In this document: positions 1 through 9,700 of the stretch, in pieces
Layout: every line of letters begins with the position of its first letter
Numbering within the stretch: the first letter of the stretch is position 1
Assembly: GCA_019314185.1 (NCBI GenBank)
Contig: JAFCZU010000029.1
Coordinates: forward strand, 1 to 15,795
DNA: 15,795 nucleotides
Source of the DNA: Deltaproteobacteria bacterium
GTDB lineage: Bacteria > Desulfobacterota > Desulfobacteria > Desulfobacterales > ETH-SRB1
Reading direction: 5' to 3'
The notes under the pieces: generated by a model
What the model saw: the letters and a program-made list of their open reading frames with translations, nothing else
The model's database searches: none
Told to the model about the DNA's origin: nothing
Translations under genes and position numbers: made by a program

Positions 1-1
1 A

Positions 2-85
2 TATGCTCTTAAGACACTTACAAAACAAGAATTCCTCCAGTTATTGGGGCGGGGCGCTGGAAGCCGCTATCAACTTGTATTTTGA
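2..85 (+). CDS. C-terminal end of a winged-helix-like protein (5' end outside window)
   Basis: The frame starting at base 2 is open from the window edge to TGA at 83-85 and gives 27 residues: YALKTLTKQEFLQLLGRGAG followed by SRYQLVF. The pattern 'aLk.L...efL..lGrGagsrYqL' is what one sees in the last helix and beta-wing of winged-helix domains at the C-terminus of AlbA_2/Fic-type or regulator proteins (family knowledge). Only the tail is visible, so the full protein cannot be named. It lies 78 bp upstream of the truncated PLD gene, in the same orientation. Confidence 0.5.
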   Translation, partial: YALKTLTKQEFLQLLGRGAGSRYQLVF

Positions 86-163
86 GATAATAAGAAAGGA
101 ATGAAGACGCTGGTAAATATTGAAATTTCGATTTTTAACACTCACATGCGCTGACCAAAATTA
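86..163. other. Short intergenic gap
   Basis: Between the winged-helix tail and the PLD-like gene. A GATAAT hexamer at 86-91 could be a -10 box, but I see no fitting -35 element. An in-frame stop at 152-154 fixes 164 as the first ATG of the next gene. There is no clear Shine-Dalgarno sequence before it. Confidence 0.3.
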
Positions 164-1018
164 ATGGGTAAAAATAGAAGAGGATGTGCAGGAGACTTTC
201 TAAAACAGCAAATTGACGAAGGAAGCAACCTTTCTTTTGTATCAGCATATTTTACGATTTATGCGTATCAGCGGTTGAAGGACAGGCTTGATAATATTGA
301 GTCACTTGTATTTCTGTTTGGCGAACCGACTTTTATTAAAACAATCGACCCATATAAAACAGATAAAAAAGAATTTAAAATTGAAGATGACAAACTGGTA
401 ATTTCTCTTGAAAGCAGATTGCAGCAAAAATCAATAGCAAAAGAGTGTGGCGAGTGGATAAGATATAAGGTAAATATCAGATCAATGGTAAAGCCAAACT
501 TTTTGCATGGCAAAATGTATCATGTAAAAAACAGCAATGGTGTTCAAAAAGCAATCCTTGGAAGCTCAAATTTCACTGTAAACGGCCTGGGTCTCGCAGG
601 CAGCCCGAATATTGAACTCAATATGGAAGTAACCGATGATAGAGACAGGACTGATTTGTTAAACTGGTTTGAAGAAATCTGGAATGATGATACCGGCCTT
701 GTGGAGGATGTGAAAGATGAAGTCCTTAAATATATTGAGCAGCTCTACATAGAAAACGAGCCGGAATTTATATATTTTAAAACACTTTACCATCTTTTTG
801 AAAAGTTTTTATCAGAGCAAAAACAAGGCGGACTTCTTAATGAGAATACAGGTTTTTTTGAAACTAAAGTATGGGATATGCTTTATGCGTTTCAAAAAGA
901 TGCAGTCATACGATACCGGAAGAAAGAATTTATGGCCGGACATTCAATCCAAAATCCGATGGAGTGTCTTTTTTTTCGCCTATTTGGAGGATTAACGAGA
1001 AGAAGGCGGGAGGGTTAA
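164..1018 (+). CDS. PLD-like nuclease domain, truncated remnant of a PLD-helicase protein
   Basis: The 284-residue product carries one PLD-type HxK motif (H115, K117 in LHGKMYH) followed by the paired small/Asn motif GSSNFT (133-138). This is the single half-site typical of the phospholipase D-like nuclease domain at the N-terminus of large SNF2/DEAD-type helicases. Residues about 225-248 (TGFFETKVWDMLYAFQKDAV) match the linker that in those proteins leads straight into the Q-motif and Walker A of the helicase. Here homology stops at about residue 248 (base 907). The remaining 36 residues are basic and unlike a helicase, and no Walker A follows in any frame before the next gene. I read it as the intact nuclease half of a helicase whose motor was deleted. 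It may be non-functional or a stand-alone DNA-binding or nuclease fragment. No Shine-Dalgarno sequence is visible before the ATG. Confidence 0.75.
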   Translation: MGKNRRGCAGDFLKQQIDEGSNLSFVSAYFTIYAYQRLKDRLDNIESLVFLFGEPTFIKTIDPYKTDKKEFKIEDDKLVISLESRLQQKSIAKECGEWIRYKVNIRSMVKPNFLHGKMYHVKNSNGVQKAILGSSNFTVNGLGLAGSPNIELNMEVTDDRDRTDLLNWFEEIWNDDTGLVEDVKDEVLKYIEQLYIENEPEFIYFKTLYHLFEKFLSEQKQGGLLNENTGFFETKVWDMLYAFQKDAVIRYRKKEFMAGHSIQNPMECLFFRLFGGLTRRRREG

Positions 1019-1126
1019 AGCTTGAAAAAACTTAATTTGATTGTTACAGATACCGATACATTATATTAAATTAAGATAGAATTTTTATTTATACATCGCT
1101 ATTAGCATTATCATATTGTTAATATT
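1019..1126 (+). promoter_or_regulatory. AT-rich intergenic region, possible promoter of the Panacea operon
   Basis: This 108-bp AT-rich gap follows the truncated PLD gene. Imperfect sigma70-like boxes can be drawn: TTGATT at 1037-1042 or TTGTTA at 1041-1046, with TATATT at 1062-1067, but the spacings (19 or 15 bp) are poor. Because the PLD gene is a remnant and the next genes are tightly packed, a promoter for 1127-4829 should lie here. This is inference, not a clear signal. Confidence 0.25.
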
Positions 1127-1930
1127 ATGAAAAAGTCCAATACGCATAAAATTGATTTGTTGATTCAATATACACTTTTAGTGGCAGGACAGGAAGATTG
1201 GGGTAATCGCGAACTCGGGATGATTCATCTGATTAAATATCTATACATCGCCGATTTGGCCTATTCAGAGCATCATAATGGAGAAACATATACAGGGCTC
1301 AATTGGGAATTTTACCATTTCGGTCCTTGGGCAAAGGAATTATATCAGAGAATTGAACCCGCTCTACTCGCAATCGGAGCGGAAAAGAAGGTATATTCCA
1401 GCACAAAGTATGAAAAAGACTGTGTTCGATGGTTGATACAAAACGATGAACTTCACGACGAACTGGACAGCAAATTAAGTATCGTACTTTCCGGCGCCAT
1501 CCAGAATTCGGTACATAAATTTGGATCAGATACCGAAGAGCTTCTGCATTTCGTATATAAAACAGCGCCGATGCTTCAAGCTTTACCAGGAGAGGCATTA
1601 GACTTTACACCTCATAAATCCAACGTTCAAGAATCTGAACAAGCGCAAGAAGAGGACACAATTCCTATCCCTTTAAGCGCTCGCCAGTTGAAAAAGAGAA
1701 AAGAAAAGCTTTCCGCTATAAAAATACGTTTAAAAGAAAGATTGGATAAGAAAAAGAAACAGGTAAGATTTGTCCCAACACCTCCAAGGTATGATGATGT
1801 TTTTTTAAAAGGTGTTAAGTATCTTGATTCACTTGCCGGAGAGCCAATAGAACCTCTTGAAGGAACTCTTATTATAGCTGATAGTGTTTGGAAATCAAAA
1901 GCAAGGTTTGATCCAAATGTACCCGGATGA
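1127..1930 (+). CDS. Panacea/DUF4065 (SocA-like) domain protein, probable antitoxin
   Basis: The product is 267 residues. Residues about 28-85 carry the Panacea (DUF4065) pattern: a helix with LIKYLYIADL, a G-x-x-x-x-x-L-x-W-E-F-Y stretch, then FGPWAKELYQRI. Panacea proteins are known neutralising partners in many two-gene toxin-antitoxin systems, including SocA, with very diverse toxins (family knowledge). A highly basic, lysine-rich helix follows at about 183-213, and a C-terminal segment containing TPPRYDDVFLKGVKYLDSLA may be the partner-specific or operator-binding part. The downstream gene begins inside the last codons (14-bp overlap), so the two are translationally coupled. No strong Shine-Dalgarno sequence is seen. 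The assignment to Panacea is by motif; the antitoxin role is inferred from context. Confidence 0.7.
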   Translation: MKKSNTHKIDLLIQYTLLVAGQEDWGNRELGMIHLIKYLYIADLAYSEHHNGETYTGLNWEFYHFGPWAKELYQRIEPALLAIGAEKKVYSSTKYEKDCVRWLIQNDELHDELDSKLSIVLSGAIQNSVHKFGSDTEELLHFVYKTAPMLQALPGEALDFTPHKSNVQESEQAQEEDTIPIPLSARQLKKRKEKLSAIKIRLKERLDKKKKQVRFVPTPPRYDDVFLKGVKYLDSLAGEPIEPLEGTLIIADSVWKSKARFDPNVPG

Positions 1931-2624
1931 TTCAATTCAAGGTATACTATCTCCAACTCCCTGGTGGGAAAAGGATAGTAACCGGGATTATAAACGAGGC
2001 CGGTTAGTTAAATTCTTTGCCCCTCACGTTGATCAAAGTCCTTTCACTCTTATTCCTATCGGGCGGAATGAAGCTACAGAACATAATACGGCCACTGTAA
2101 AAATTGCCCCTCTTGATATACGAAGTTTGATACGATACCCAAAACTCCCTGTTGCAGCATTGCCTCAGTACAAAAAAGAAGTAAGAACCGTATATAGAGC
2201 CAAAAAACGCCCAGGTCTTATTGTTTGCAGCGGTGGAACTAAGATCAGCAAGATTTTGACGGCAGGAAAAGCTAAATGGCAAACTTCACGTACCGTGATA
2301 GTTGCACCTTACTACGGCGCTGATGAAGGTGAAAAAAGGTCTGGTTTCAGGCCGGAATTTGTAAAAAGAATTCGACGATGTGAATATCCGCAGTATATGT
2401 GGGATTTCTTACCAATTAATGGAAGTACAGAAGAATCGGTCATGAGATTGGACCATTTACAGCCGGTCGGCCGTAGTGAAGATTCACTGGAGCTTTTAGA
2501 CTATTGTCTTAGCGATGATGCTCTTTTACTTTTTGATGAATGGCTGGAATGGCTTTTTAAAGGTTTTCTTGAAACCAACACTATGTTCGGTGAGCTTAGA
2601 GAAGAGTTGATAAATCTGCCCTGA
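1917..2624 (+). CDS. PemK/MazF-like protein, probable toxin partner of the Panacea protein
   Basis: I start at ATG 1917 (235 residues) rather than the upstream ATG 1884, because it gives a 14-bp overlap with the Panacea gene instead of a 47-bp one. Residues about 97-185 resemble the PemK/MazF SH3-like barrel: KRPGLIVC (97-104), then RTVIVAPYYG (125-134), then a late strand VMRLDHLQPV (175-184), in the usual order 'RP.lvv - t.vvaPi - vrlDqi'. MazF toxins are mRNA or tRNA endoribonucleases of about 110 residues. This protein is twice that length, with an N-terminal extension of about 95 residues and an acidic, hydrophobic C-terminal helix region (190-225). Toxin activity is inferred from fold resemblance and from coupling to a Panacea gene. 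It could instead be an uncharacterised partner with another role. Confidence 0.55.
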   Translation: MYPDDSIQGILSPTPWWEKDSNRDYKRGRLVKFFAPHVDQSPFTLIPIGRNEATEHNTATVKIAPLDIRSLIRYPKLPVAALPQYKKEVRTVYRAKKRPGLIVCSGGTKISKILTAGKAKWQTSRTVIVAPYYGADEGEKRSGFRPEFVKRIRRCEYPQYMWDFLPINGSTEESVMRLDHLQPVGRSEDSLELLDYCLSDDALLLFDEWLEWLFKGFLETNTMFGELREELINLP

Positions 2625-2660
2625 TGCAATTATATTCCAATACGAAAAAGGTTTAAAGAA

Positions 2661-4829
2661 ATGTTTAAATCTGATGTTCCGATTAAATCTTGCAAAGAAG
2701 ATATTTTAGGAAGACATTCCTTTTCCAAATCCTTGAGCGATGCAATTCTTAGCTATAAGGGAAAAGATAGTATTGTAATTGGATTGTTCGGAAGCTGGGG
2801 ATCCGGAAAAACCTCGATAATAAATATGGCCTTGGAACATCTTGAATTTGCAACTAAAGACAAAGCAGTTCATGAAAAGCCAATTATTTTAAAGTTTAAC
2901 CCTTGGAATTATTCCGATCAAAATCAACTTATTTCCCAATTCTTCGAACAATTATCAGTTGTCTTAAAGCGTGTTGATCATGCTGAAAATGCTAAAAAAG
3001 CTGGAGAAAAGTTAGAAACATATGCCAGTTTTTTTAAGCCACTTTCCTTAATTCCAACAATCGGACCCATTGCCTCATTAATTTCAGAGTTGCTGAAAAA
3101 TGCCGGAAATACCTCTAAAAAATGGGGTGAGTTTAAATCAAATGATTTGAACTCATTGCGATCAGAGTTAAACGATTTGTTGGATAATCAACCACATAAA
3201 ATTATTGTTGTTATTGACGATATTGATCGTCTCAACAATACGGAGATCAGACAAATATTTCAGTTGATTAAATCTCTGGGAGATTTTCCCAATACTATAT
3301 ACCTGCTCGCCTTTGATAAAAGTGTGGTCATTAATGCGTTGAAAAAGGTACAAGAAGGCCCAGGAGATGAATATTTGGAAAAGGTGGTTCAAATTCCTTT
3401 CGAGATTCCACTCATTTCTAAAAAAGAAGTAGAGCGTTTACTATTCAGCCAACTTGACAGCTTAATCACGGATATACCTGAAGAAAAATGGGATCAGATA
3501 TACTGGGGCAATATATACCATAGTGGCCTCAAGTACTTCTTTCATAATATCAGAGACGTAACACGATACATCAATTCTTTACGATTCACTTTTCAAATGG
3601 TTAAGGATGAAGTGAATGTAATCGATTTCCTTGCTGTTACTGGAATTCAGGTTTTCATCCCGGAAGTGTACTATGGAATAAGAGACAATAAAGATATTTT
3701 CACTGGTTTATTGGGCTCAATTTATGGAAGAAGCGATGTAGAAAAGAAACAGGCGGAGACGCGCTGTGATGAAATAATCGGCAGAGTAAATGAACCTCCT
3801 CAAGAGATTTTAAAAGATTTTTTGAAAAGGTTATTCCCCAAGCTCGAATCAATCTATGGAAACATGAACTACAGCGGCAGTTTTTTGGAACGATGGAGAA
3901 AGGATTGTCGGATTTGCAGCCCTGATATATTTGACACGTATTTTAGCCTTTCTCTTCCAAAAGGAGAAATTTCTCAAAAAGAACTTAACGCCATATTGTC
4001 GCTGGGATATGATTCAGGTTTGTTTGCGGAAGCTCTTCTAAAACTTAATGAAGATGGAAGAATAGTAAGATTTCTTGATCGACTGGAGGATTATACAAAA
4101 AGCGATATTCCCGAGGAAAATATCGAACCCATCATTACAGCCCTGATGGATACAGGTGATTTGTTCCCCGGGAACAATACAGGGCTTTTCAGATCTGATA
4201 CACCGATGAAACTTCTTCGTTTATTCTATCAACTCAGCCATTGTTTTGATAGCAAGGAAAGGAGATTCGATATTTTTAAAAGCGCTATGGAGAAAGCTAC
4301 AAGAAGCTTGCATACAATCGTTAATGAAGTAGGAGTACAAGATCAGCAACATGGCAAATACGGTTTATCGAAAACTAAGAGTCCAGAGGATAAGCTTACT
4401 TTGAATTCAGACCAGCTTGAAAAATTGGAAAAACTTGCCTGCAACAAAATTGAAAGTTGGGCCAAAGATGGGCGGCTGAGAAAACATAGAAAATTACTAT
4501 CTATTCTGTTCGACTGGAAAAGATGGGGGCAAAAGAGTGAAATCGACAAATTCGTGAGCAACATAATAACAGACGATGATGGCCTGATAGACTTCATTGC
4601 CAGTTTTTTGAGCAAATCTACGAGCCAAGGTATGTCAGATTATGTTGGAAAAATAAACTGGAGGATTTCTCTCAAAAGTATTGAAGGTTTTATAGATATA
4701 AAAAAAATAGAGCCAAGAATAAGGAAGATATTTTCTTCTACTGGGTTCAGCAAGCTGGGTGATCGCGAGCAACTCGCCATTAAAACACTCTTGGATACCA
4801 TTGATGGAAAAATAGAAGACCGTTATTAG
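2661..4829 (+). CDS. KAP family P-loop NTPase
   Basis: The 722-residue protein has an N-terminal STAND-type P-loop domain. Walker A is GSWGSGKT at 44-51, the KAP hallmark FNPWNYS is at 79-85, and Walker B is IIVVIDDIDRL at 181-191, followed by the sensor-like strand YLLAFDKSVV (about 214-223). KAP NTPases (named after Kidins220/ARMS and PifA) include the F-plasmid PifA protein that excludes phage T7, and many bacterial members sit in defence islands. A moderately hydrophobic stretch at about 124-145, between Walker A and B, is where KAP proteins often carry membrane helices, but here it is weak. Residues about 330-722 are alpha-helical in look and match nothing I recognise. The gene starts 36 bp after the PemK-like gene, with AAGG 11 bp upstream of the ATG, so it is probably in the same operon. 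Confidence 0.85.
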   Translation: MFKSDVPIKSCKEDILGRHSFSKSLSDAILSYKGKDSIVIGLFGSWGSGKTSIINMALEHLEFATKDKAVHEKPIILKFNPWNYSDQNQLISQFFEQLSVVLKRVDHAENAKKAGEKLETYASFFKPLSLIPTIGPIASLISELLKNAGNTSKKWGEFKSNDLNSLRSELNDLLDNQPHKIIVVIDDIDRLNNTEIRQIFQLIKSLGDFPNTIYLLAFDKSVVINALKKVQEGPGDEYLEKVVQIPFEIPLISKKEVERLLFSQLDSLITDIPEEKWDQIYWGNIYHSGLKYFFHNIRDVTRYINSLRFTFQMVKDEVNVIDFLAVTGIQVFIPEVYYGIRDNKDIFTGLLGSIYGRSDVEKKQAETRCDEIIGRVNEPPQEILKDFLKRLFPKLESIYGNMNYSGSFLERWRKDCRICSPDIFDTYFSLSLPKGEISQKELNAILSLGYDSGLFAEALLKLNEDGRIVRFLDRLEDYTKSDIPEENIEPIITALMDTGDLFPGNNTGLFRSDTPMKLLRLFYQLSHCFDSKERRFDIFKSAMEKATRSLHTIVNEVGVQDQQHGKYGLSKTKSPEDKLTLNSDQLEKLEKLACNKIESWAKDGRLRKHRKLLSILFDWKRWGQKSEIDKFVSNIITDDDGLIDFIASFLSKSTSQGMSDYVGKINWRISLKSIEGFIDIKKIEPRIRKIFSSTGFSKLGDREQLAIKTLLDTIDGKIEDRY

Positions 4830-4887
4830 ATAAATGAAAAAAGTCAAAGGATTAAATCAATTAAGGACAGGGTAACGGAGAGATTTT

Positions 4888-6786
4888 ATGACTGACAACA
4901 TACGTTGGGGACTGGACAACCCGCATCCATTTTCGCAGATGAAAACAGAACTTATCTGGGAAGGAAAATATGATGAGTATGGCAACAGGCGGGCTGTCGA
5001 TATTGCGGGTTGCGCCATGCCGCTTCAGAGGATTGAAACTGTGGATGAGCCTGCTTCACGCGCGCATGTTCAGGACAAATTGTTTGATCCTGTCAAGGCT
5101 CACCAGGACGATTTTCGCAATAGGCTGATCTGGGGCGACAATAAGCTGGTGATGGCAAGTTTATTAAAGGAGTTCAAGGGAAAGATTGATCTGATTTATA
5201 TTGATCCGCCGTTTGATGTTGGGGCTGATTTTACGATGAATGTGCCTATTGGTGACGGTAAGGAAACGCTTGGTAAGGATCAGTCGGCATTAGAGATGGT
5301 TGCTTATCGGGATATGTGGGGGAAAGGGACTGATTCGTATTTGCATATGATGTATGAAAGACTTGTTCTTATACGTGAGTTGCTTGACGAAAAAGGAACA
5401 GTATATATTCATTGTGATTGGCGAGTTAATTTCTTTATAAGATCACTTCTAGATGATGTTTTTTCAGGCATGTTCCTGAATGAGGTTATATGGACATATT
5501 TTGCATTCAAACGATCTACAGCACGTAAGTTCCCCCAAAAGCATGACACAATCCTTTCGTATCGCAAATCTAATACACATCAATGGATTACACAGTATAA
5601 ACCTCACAAACCAGAATACCTTAAAAGATTTAAAAAGGATAAAAATGGACGTTTGTATCGTGATGACGTAAATCCAACTAAAGGTGGAACACGAGTTATT
5701 TACCTTGACGAAGTTCCTGGTGATATTGTGGATTCCGTATGGGACGATATCCATCCTGTTAATCCTGTTGCGCTGGAACGTTACGATTACGCCACCCAAA
5801 AACCAGAAGCCCTTCTCGAACGTATCATCAAAGCCTCCTCCAACGAAGGCGATCTTGTTGCTGACTTCTTCTGCGGCTCAGGCACAACCGGCGCAGTTGC
5901 AGAAAAGCTTGGCCGTCGCTGGATCATGGCCGATCTCGGCAGATTTGCGATTCATACCAGCCGCAAACGCCTCATTCAACTCCAGAGAACTATCCACAAG
6001 GAAGGCAAACAATACCGATCATTTGACGTTTACAACCTTGGCCGTTATGAGCGGCAGTGGTGGCAGAAGGAGCGTCTTGAAGGCGCAGATAAAGAACATC
6101 GCAGGGTAGTTATGGATTTTTACAGAGCTGAACCTATGCCGAATGCCGCAGGGCTTTTGCATGGGCGGAAAGGACCGGCATTTGTTCATGTGGACGGGAT
6201 TGACAGCATCTTTACCCGCGATGAATTACGTTCCGTGGTAAAAGCCGCAAGTGAAGCCGGAGCAAGGGAAGTCCACTGTCTTGCATGGGAATTTGAGATG
6301 GATTTGCGTATTATCTGCCATGAACTGGAGGCGGCTCATGGTATCAAAATAAAGCTCATTCCGATTCCCCGTGAGATCATGGAGAAAAACCGCACCAGCC
6401 CTCCGCCGTTTCTTGAAATGGCTGTTCTTGAGGCAGAGCCTGTTTACAGAAGTAAAGACGGTAAGCGAAAGGTTGATATCAAGCTTACAAAATTCCTTCC
6501 AAGTCTTGCGGAAGTTCCATCCAAAGAGCTTGACGTACTGAAAGAGAGAGCCATGAAAAGTGGATTTGACTTCATAGATTTCTGGGCAGTTGATTTTGAC
6601 TGGCATAAGGGAAAACCTTTTGAGCATAACTGGCAGGATTTTCGTACCCGCAAAGATCGAACTCTTAAAACTGTCAGTAATTTTGGTTATGACAACTATC
6701 CAAAAAAAGGCAGATATACAGCCTGTATCAAGGTGATTGATGTTTTCGGATGTGATACGAGCATTACTGTTGAGGTGAAAATATGA
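4888..6786 (+). CDS. mod: Type III restriction-modification methyltransferase subunit (N6-adenine)
   Basis: The 632-residue protein has beta-class N6-adenine methyltransferase architecture. The catalytic motif IV is DPPF at 106-109 (usual DPPY, Phe accepted), and the SAM-binding motif I is [10 protein letters not shown] at 326-335, placed after it as in beta-class enzymes. Residues about 195-290 between them should form the target-recognition domain. The C-terminal third (about 395-632) ends in a beta-rich segment with [14 protein letters not shown], resembling a PKD/Ig-like strand pattern. In type III systems Mod recognises and methylates the site and guides Res. A good GGAGAG site lies 5 bp before the ATG. 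The stop overlaps the Res start as ATGA. A 60-bp stretch near its 3' end (6589-6648) recurs as a stray fragment at 15661-15720. Confidence 0.92.
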   Translation: MTDNIRWGLDNPHPFSQMKTELIWEGKYDEYGNRRAVDIAGCAMPLQRIETVDEPASRAHVQDKLFDPVKAHQDDFRNRLIWGDNKLVMASLLKEFKGKIDLIYIDPPFDVGADFTMNVPIGDGKETLGKDQSALEMVAYRDMWGKGTDSYLHMMYERLVLIRELLDEKGTVYIHCDWRVNFFIRSLLDDVFSGMFLNEVIWTYFAFKRSTARKFPQKHDTILSYRKSNTHQWITQYKPHKPEYLKRFKKDKNGRLYRDDVNPTKGGTRVIYLDEVPGDIVDSVWDDIHPVNPVALERYDYATQKPEALLERIIKASSNEGDLVADFFCGSGTTGAVAEKLGRRWIMADLGRFAIHTSRKRLIQLQRTIHKEGKQYRSFDVYNLGRYERQWWQKERLEGADKEHRRVVMDFYRAEPMPNAAGLLHGRKGPAFVHVDGIDSIFTRDELRSVVKAASEAGAREVHCLAWEFEMDLRIICHELEAAHGIKIKLIPIPREIMEKNRTSPPPFLEMAVLEAEPVYRSKDGKRKVDIKLTKFLPSLAEVPSKELDVLKERAMKSGFDFIDFWAVDFDWHKGKPFEHNWQDFRTRKDRTLKTVSNFGYDNYPKKGRYTACIKVIDVFGCDTSITVEVKI

Positions 6787-9700
6787 GCAGTCCAGTAATC
6801 AACCTTGCCGCCCTTGAGCCTCTTTACGCACCCCACGAAGAACCGAATTTTCACAGGGTTCGCTCTGAAAAAGGTCAACCAGCAAAAGTTGTCAAAGGAC
6901 GCAGGCCATCTGTCATTACCATTGCGCAGAACCTTCGTACTTTTTTAAAAGCCTGGCGTGAAAGCGATTATGCAGGCGCTTCCGACACTACGCGAGAGCT
7001 GCTTTACCACTGGTTTGAACAGGATCATATTGTTGAAACTCCAAACGGGGAACGTCTTCCGTTTCGCTATTATTTTTGCCAGCGGGAATCGATTGAAACG
7101 CTGATTTATCTTTTTGAGGTCAGGGGAACAAGAAATCTGTCTGCTGTCATTGCTGAATTTGGCGGAGAAGACCGGGAAACCGCAGCGCTTGGTGTAAATC
7201 CGGATGATGACCAGTGGGCAAAATATGCATTCAAAGTTGCGACAGGCGCCGGCAAAACAAAAATCATGAGCCTTGCCGTTGTATGGAGTTATTTTCATGC
7301 CCTGCGGGAGAGCAATTCTCCAATGGCAAAACATTTTGTTGTTATTGCGCCGAATCTGACGGTTTTTGAACGACTGAAGGAAGACTTTGGCCACGGCATT
7401 ATTTTTGACAAGGATCCGTTAATTCCGGTTGCATGGCGCGGAGACTGGAATCTTTCGGTTGTGTTGCAGGATCAGGCAAGCGGAGCGTCAACCGGCGGTA
7501 CGCTTTACCTTACAAATATTCACAGGTTGTATGACACAAACAAACGCAGGAAAAAAGGGGATGGTGAAACATACGACTGGATGGGGCCGGTTGTTTCCAA
7601 ACAAAAAGCCCTTGATACGGGCAGGGAACTTCGAAAGCGGATTACAGGCCATGACCGTATAATGATATTAAACGACGAGGCTCATCATCTTTGGGATCCG
7701 GGATCAGCATGGAACGAAGCAATCGGCTTTTTGCACAATGAAATCAATGGGAAAACAGGGGAAGGGCTTGTAGCTCAACTTGATTTTTCAGCAACACCAA
7801 AAGATAATCATGGCTGCATTTTTCAGCATGTGGTTTGCGACACACCTCTTGGGGAAGCAGTGGACGCAGGAATTGTAAAAATTCCGATTATCGGGCGCGG
7901 CGAAGGGTTGTCCGAACGTACGAGCAATGATGCATCGGAGCGTTTTGAGCAGCACTTGATGATGGGGTACCAGAGGTGGCTTAAATCAAAAGATGAGTGG
8001 GAAAATAGCGGCAAGAAGCCACTCCTTTTTGTTATGGCGGATAATACTGAGGCTGCGGATCAGATTACAACCCGTTTAAATACAGATCCTTTATTTGACC
8101 AATTAAATGGAAAGACCATCAATCTGCATACAAACCTGAAAGGTAAAATAAAGTGGATCGGCGGCAAAAAAAGAGGCTATCCTGTTTTTGTCGAAAGTGA
8201 AAAGGAAATCAAAGAAGATGATCTGGCAGCTCTGCGTGAGCTGTCCCGCGATCTTGATTCAGGCAAAAGCCCATACCAATGTATTGTTTCAGTCCTTATG
8301 CTCAGGGAAGGCTGGGATGTCCGCAATGTTACAACCATTGTTCCGCTTCGCCCCTATACTGCAAAGGCTAATATCCTGCCGGAACAGACACTGGGGCGCG
8401 GTTTAAGGCGCATGACCCCTCCAGGCGGAGCTGCTGAACTTGTTACTGTTGTTGAGCATAACGCATTTGTAAGCCTTTATCAGCATGAACTCAGTCAGGA
8501 AGGGGTTCCGATTGAGGTGGTTGATGTTGACAAGATTCCAAAGAGCACGGTTACAATATTTCCCGACAGGCAGAACAAGGATTTAAACAGATTTGATATT
8601 ATTCTGCCTGATGTCTCTCCCGGTTTCACGAGAACTCCGGTTCTGGAAAACCTGACTGTCGAAGATATCCGAAAGGCTTTATCCGGACATGATCCCCTGC
8701 CCCTCGGCAGCAAGGGAAAAGACGAGATAAAGTATGAAGGGCGTCATCTTTTGACCAATGAAGTGGTGGAGAAGATGAAAATAAGCCTTCCTCTTCTTGA
8801 AAGCGGAATAGGCGCTGTTTCATATTATCGAGAAGAACTTGAACGGATTGCCGGACTTCGCGGTTCTCACAAAATTATAGCTCCTCTTTTAGAAACTTTT
8901 ATCACAGAAATTCTGTTTGAAGAAAAGGCAACACTTTTTGATCAGAGGCTGGTAAGCCGCCTTGCCGATAGCGATGTAAGGGAACATATCAGAGCTGTAT
9001 TCGTACCGCTTATTCTTTCCCGCACAACTGTTAAAGAAAATAGAAAACCGCGAGGCAAGGGATTTCCGGTTTCTAAATGGAAACCTTTTCAGGTAACACA
9101 TTCGGAACATAACCCTGCAATTCCTGCTGCGCATACCATTTTTAATCTTCTTCCGTGTAATCGTGCGTTGGAAGTGCTTATGTGCAGGTTCCTCGAACAT
9201 GCACCGGATGTTAAAGCGTTTTGTAAAAATGCCGGCCCCCAGGCACTTCGTGTTGATTACCTTTCGGAAAAAGGAAGGCTCTCTTTTTATACGCCGGATT
9301 TTATAGCGCGAATCAACTCAAGAAAATATATTCTGATCGAGACCAAAGGCAGGGAAGATAGGGATGTGCCCTTAAAAGCAAGGGCTGCTGTCGCATGGTG
9401 TGAAGCGGCATCTCAGGATAATGTTAAATGGGTCTATCTTTATGTTCCGCAAGATGTTTTTAAAGAGCTTAGTGATAATAAACTTAAAACCCTGCTAAGG
9501 ATGTGCAAGCCATCACTTAAGCAATTATTAAATGAAGTCAGCGAACCACAGTTAAGTCTGCCTTTTGGAGAACCGAAACCAGGGAAAGAATCAGGTGCTT
9601 TTGCATTTCTCGCAGAAGAAAAGTTTACCACTCTGCCAACCAGATATCAGAAAGCAATAGAACAGGCTACTAATCTTTATCAGTTTCTTGAAAAAAAAGA

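Noticed and set aside
5684..6109. 141-residue plus-strand frame inside mod
   Set aside because: It covers the motif I coding region in another frame. Its composition is low-complexity and it has no ribosome binding site or known domain.
6945..7394. 149-residue open frame on the minus strand
   Set aside because: It is opposite the Res helicase N-terminus including Walker A; an overlap artefact.
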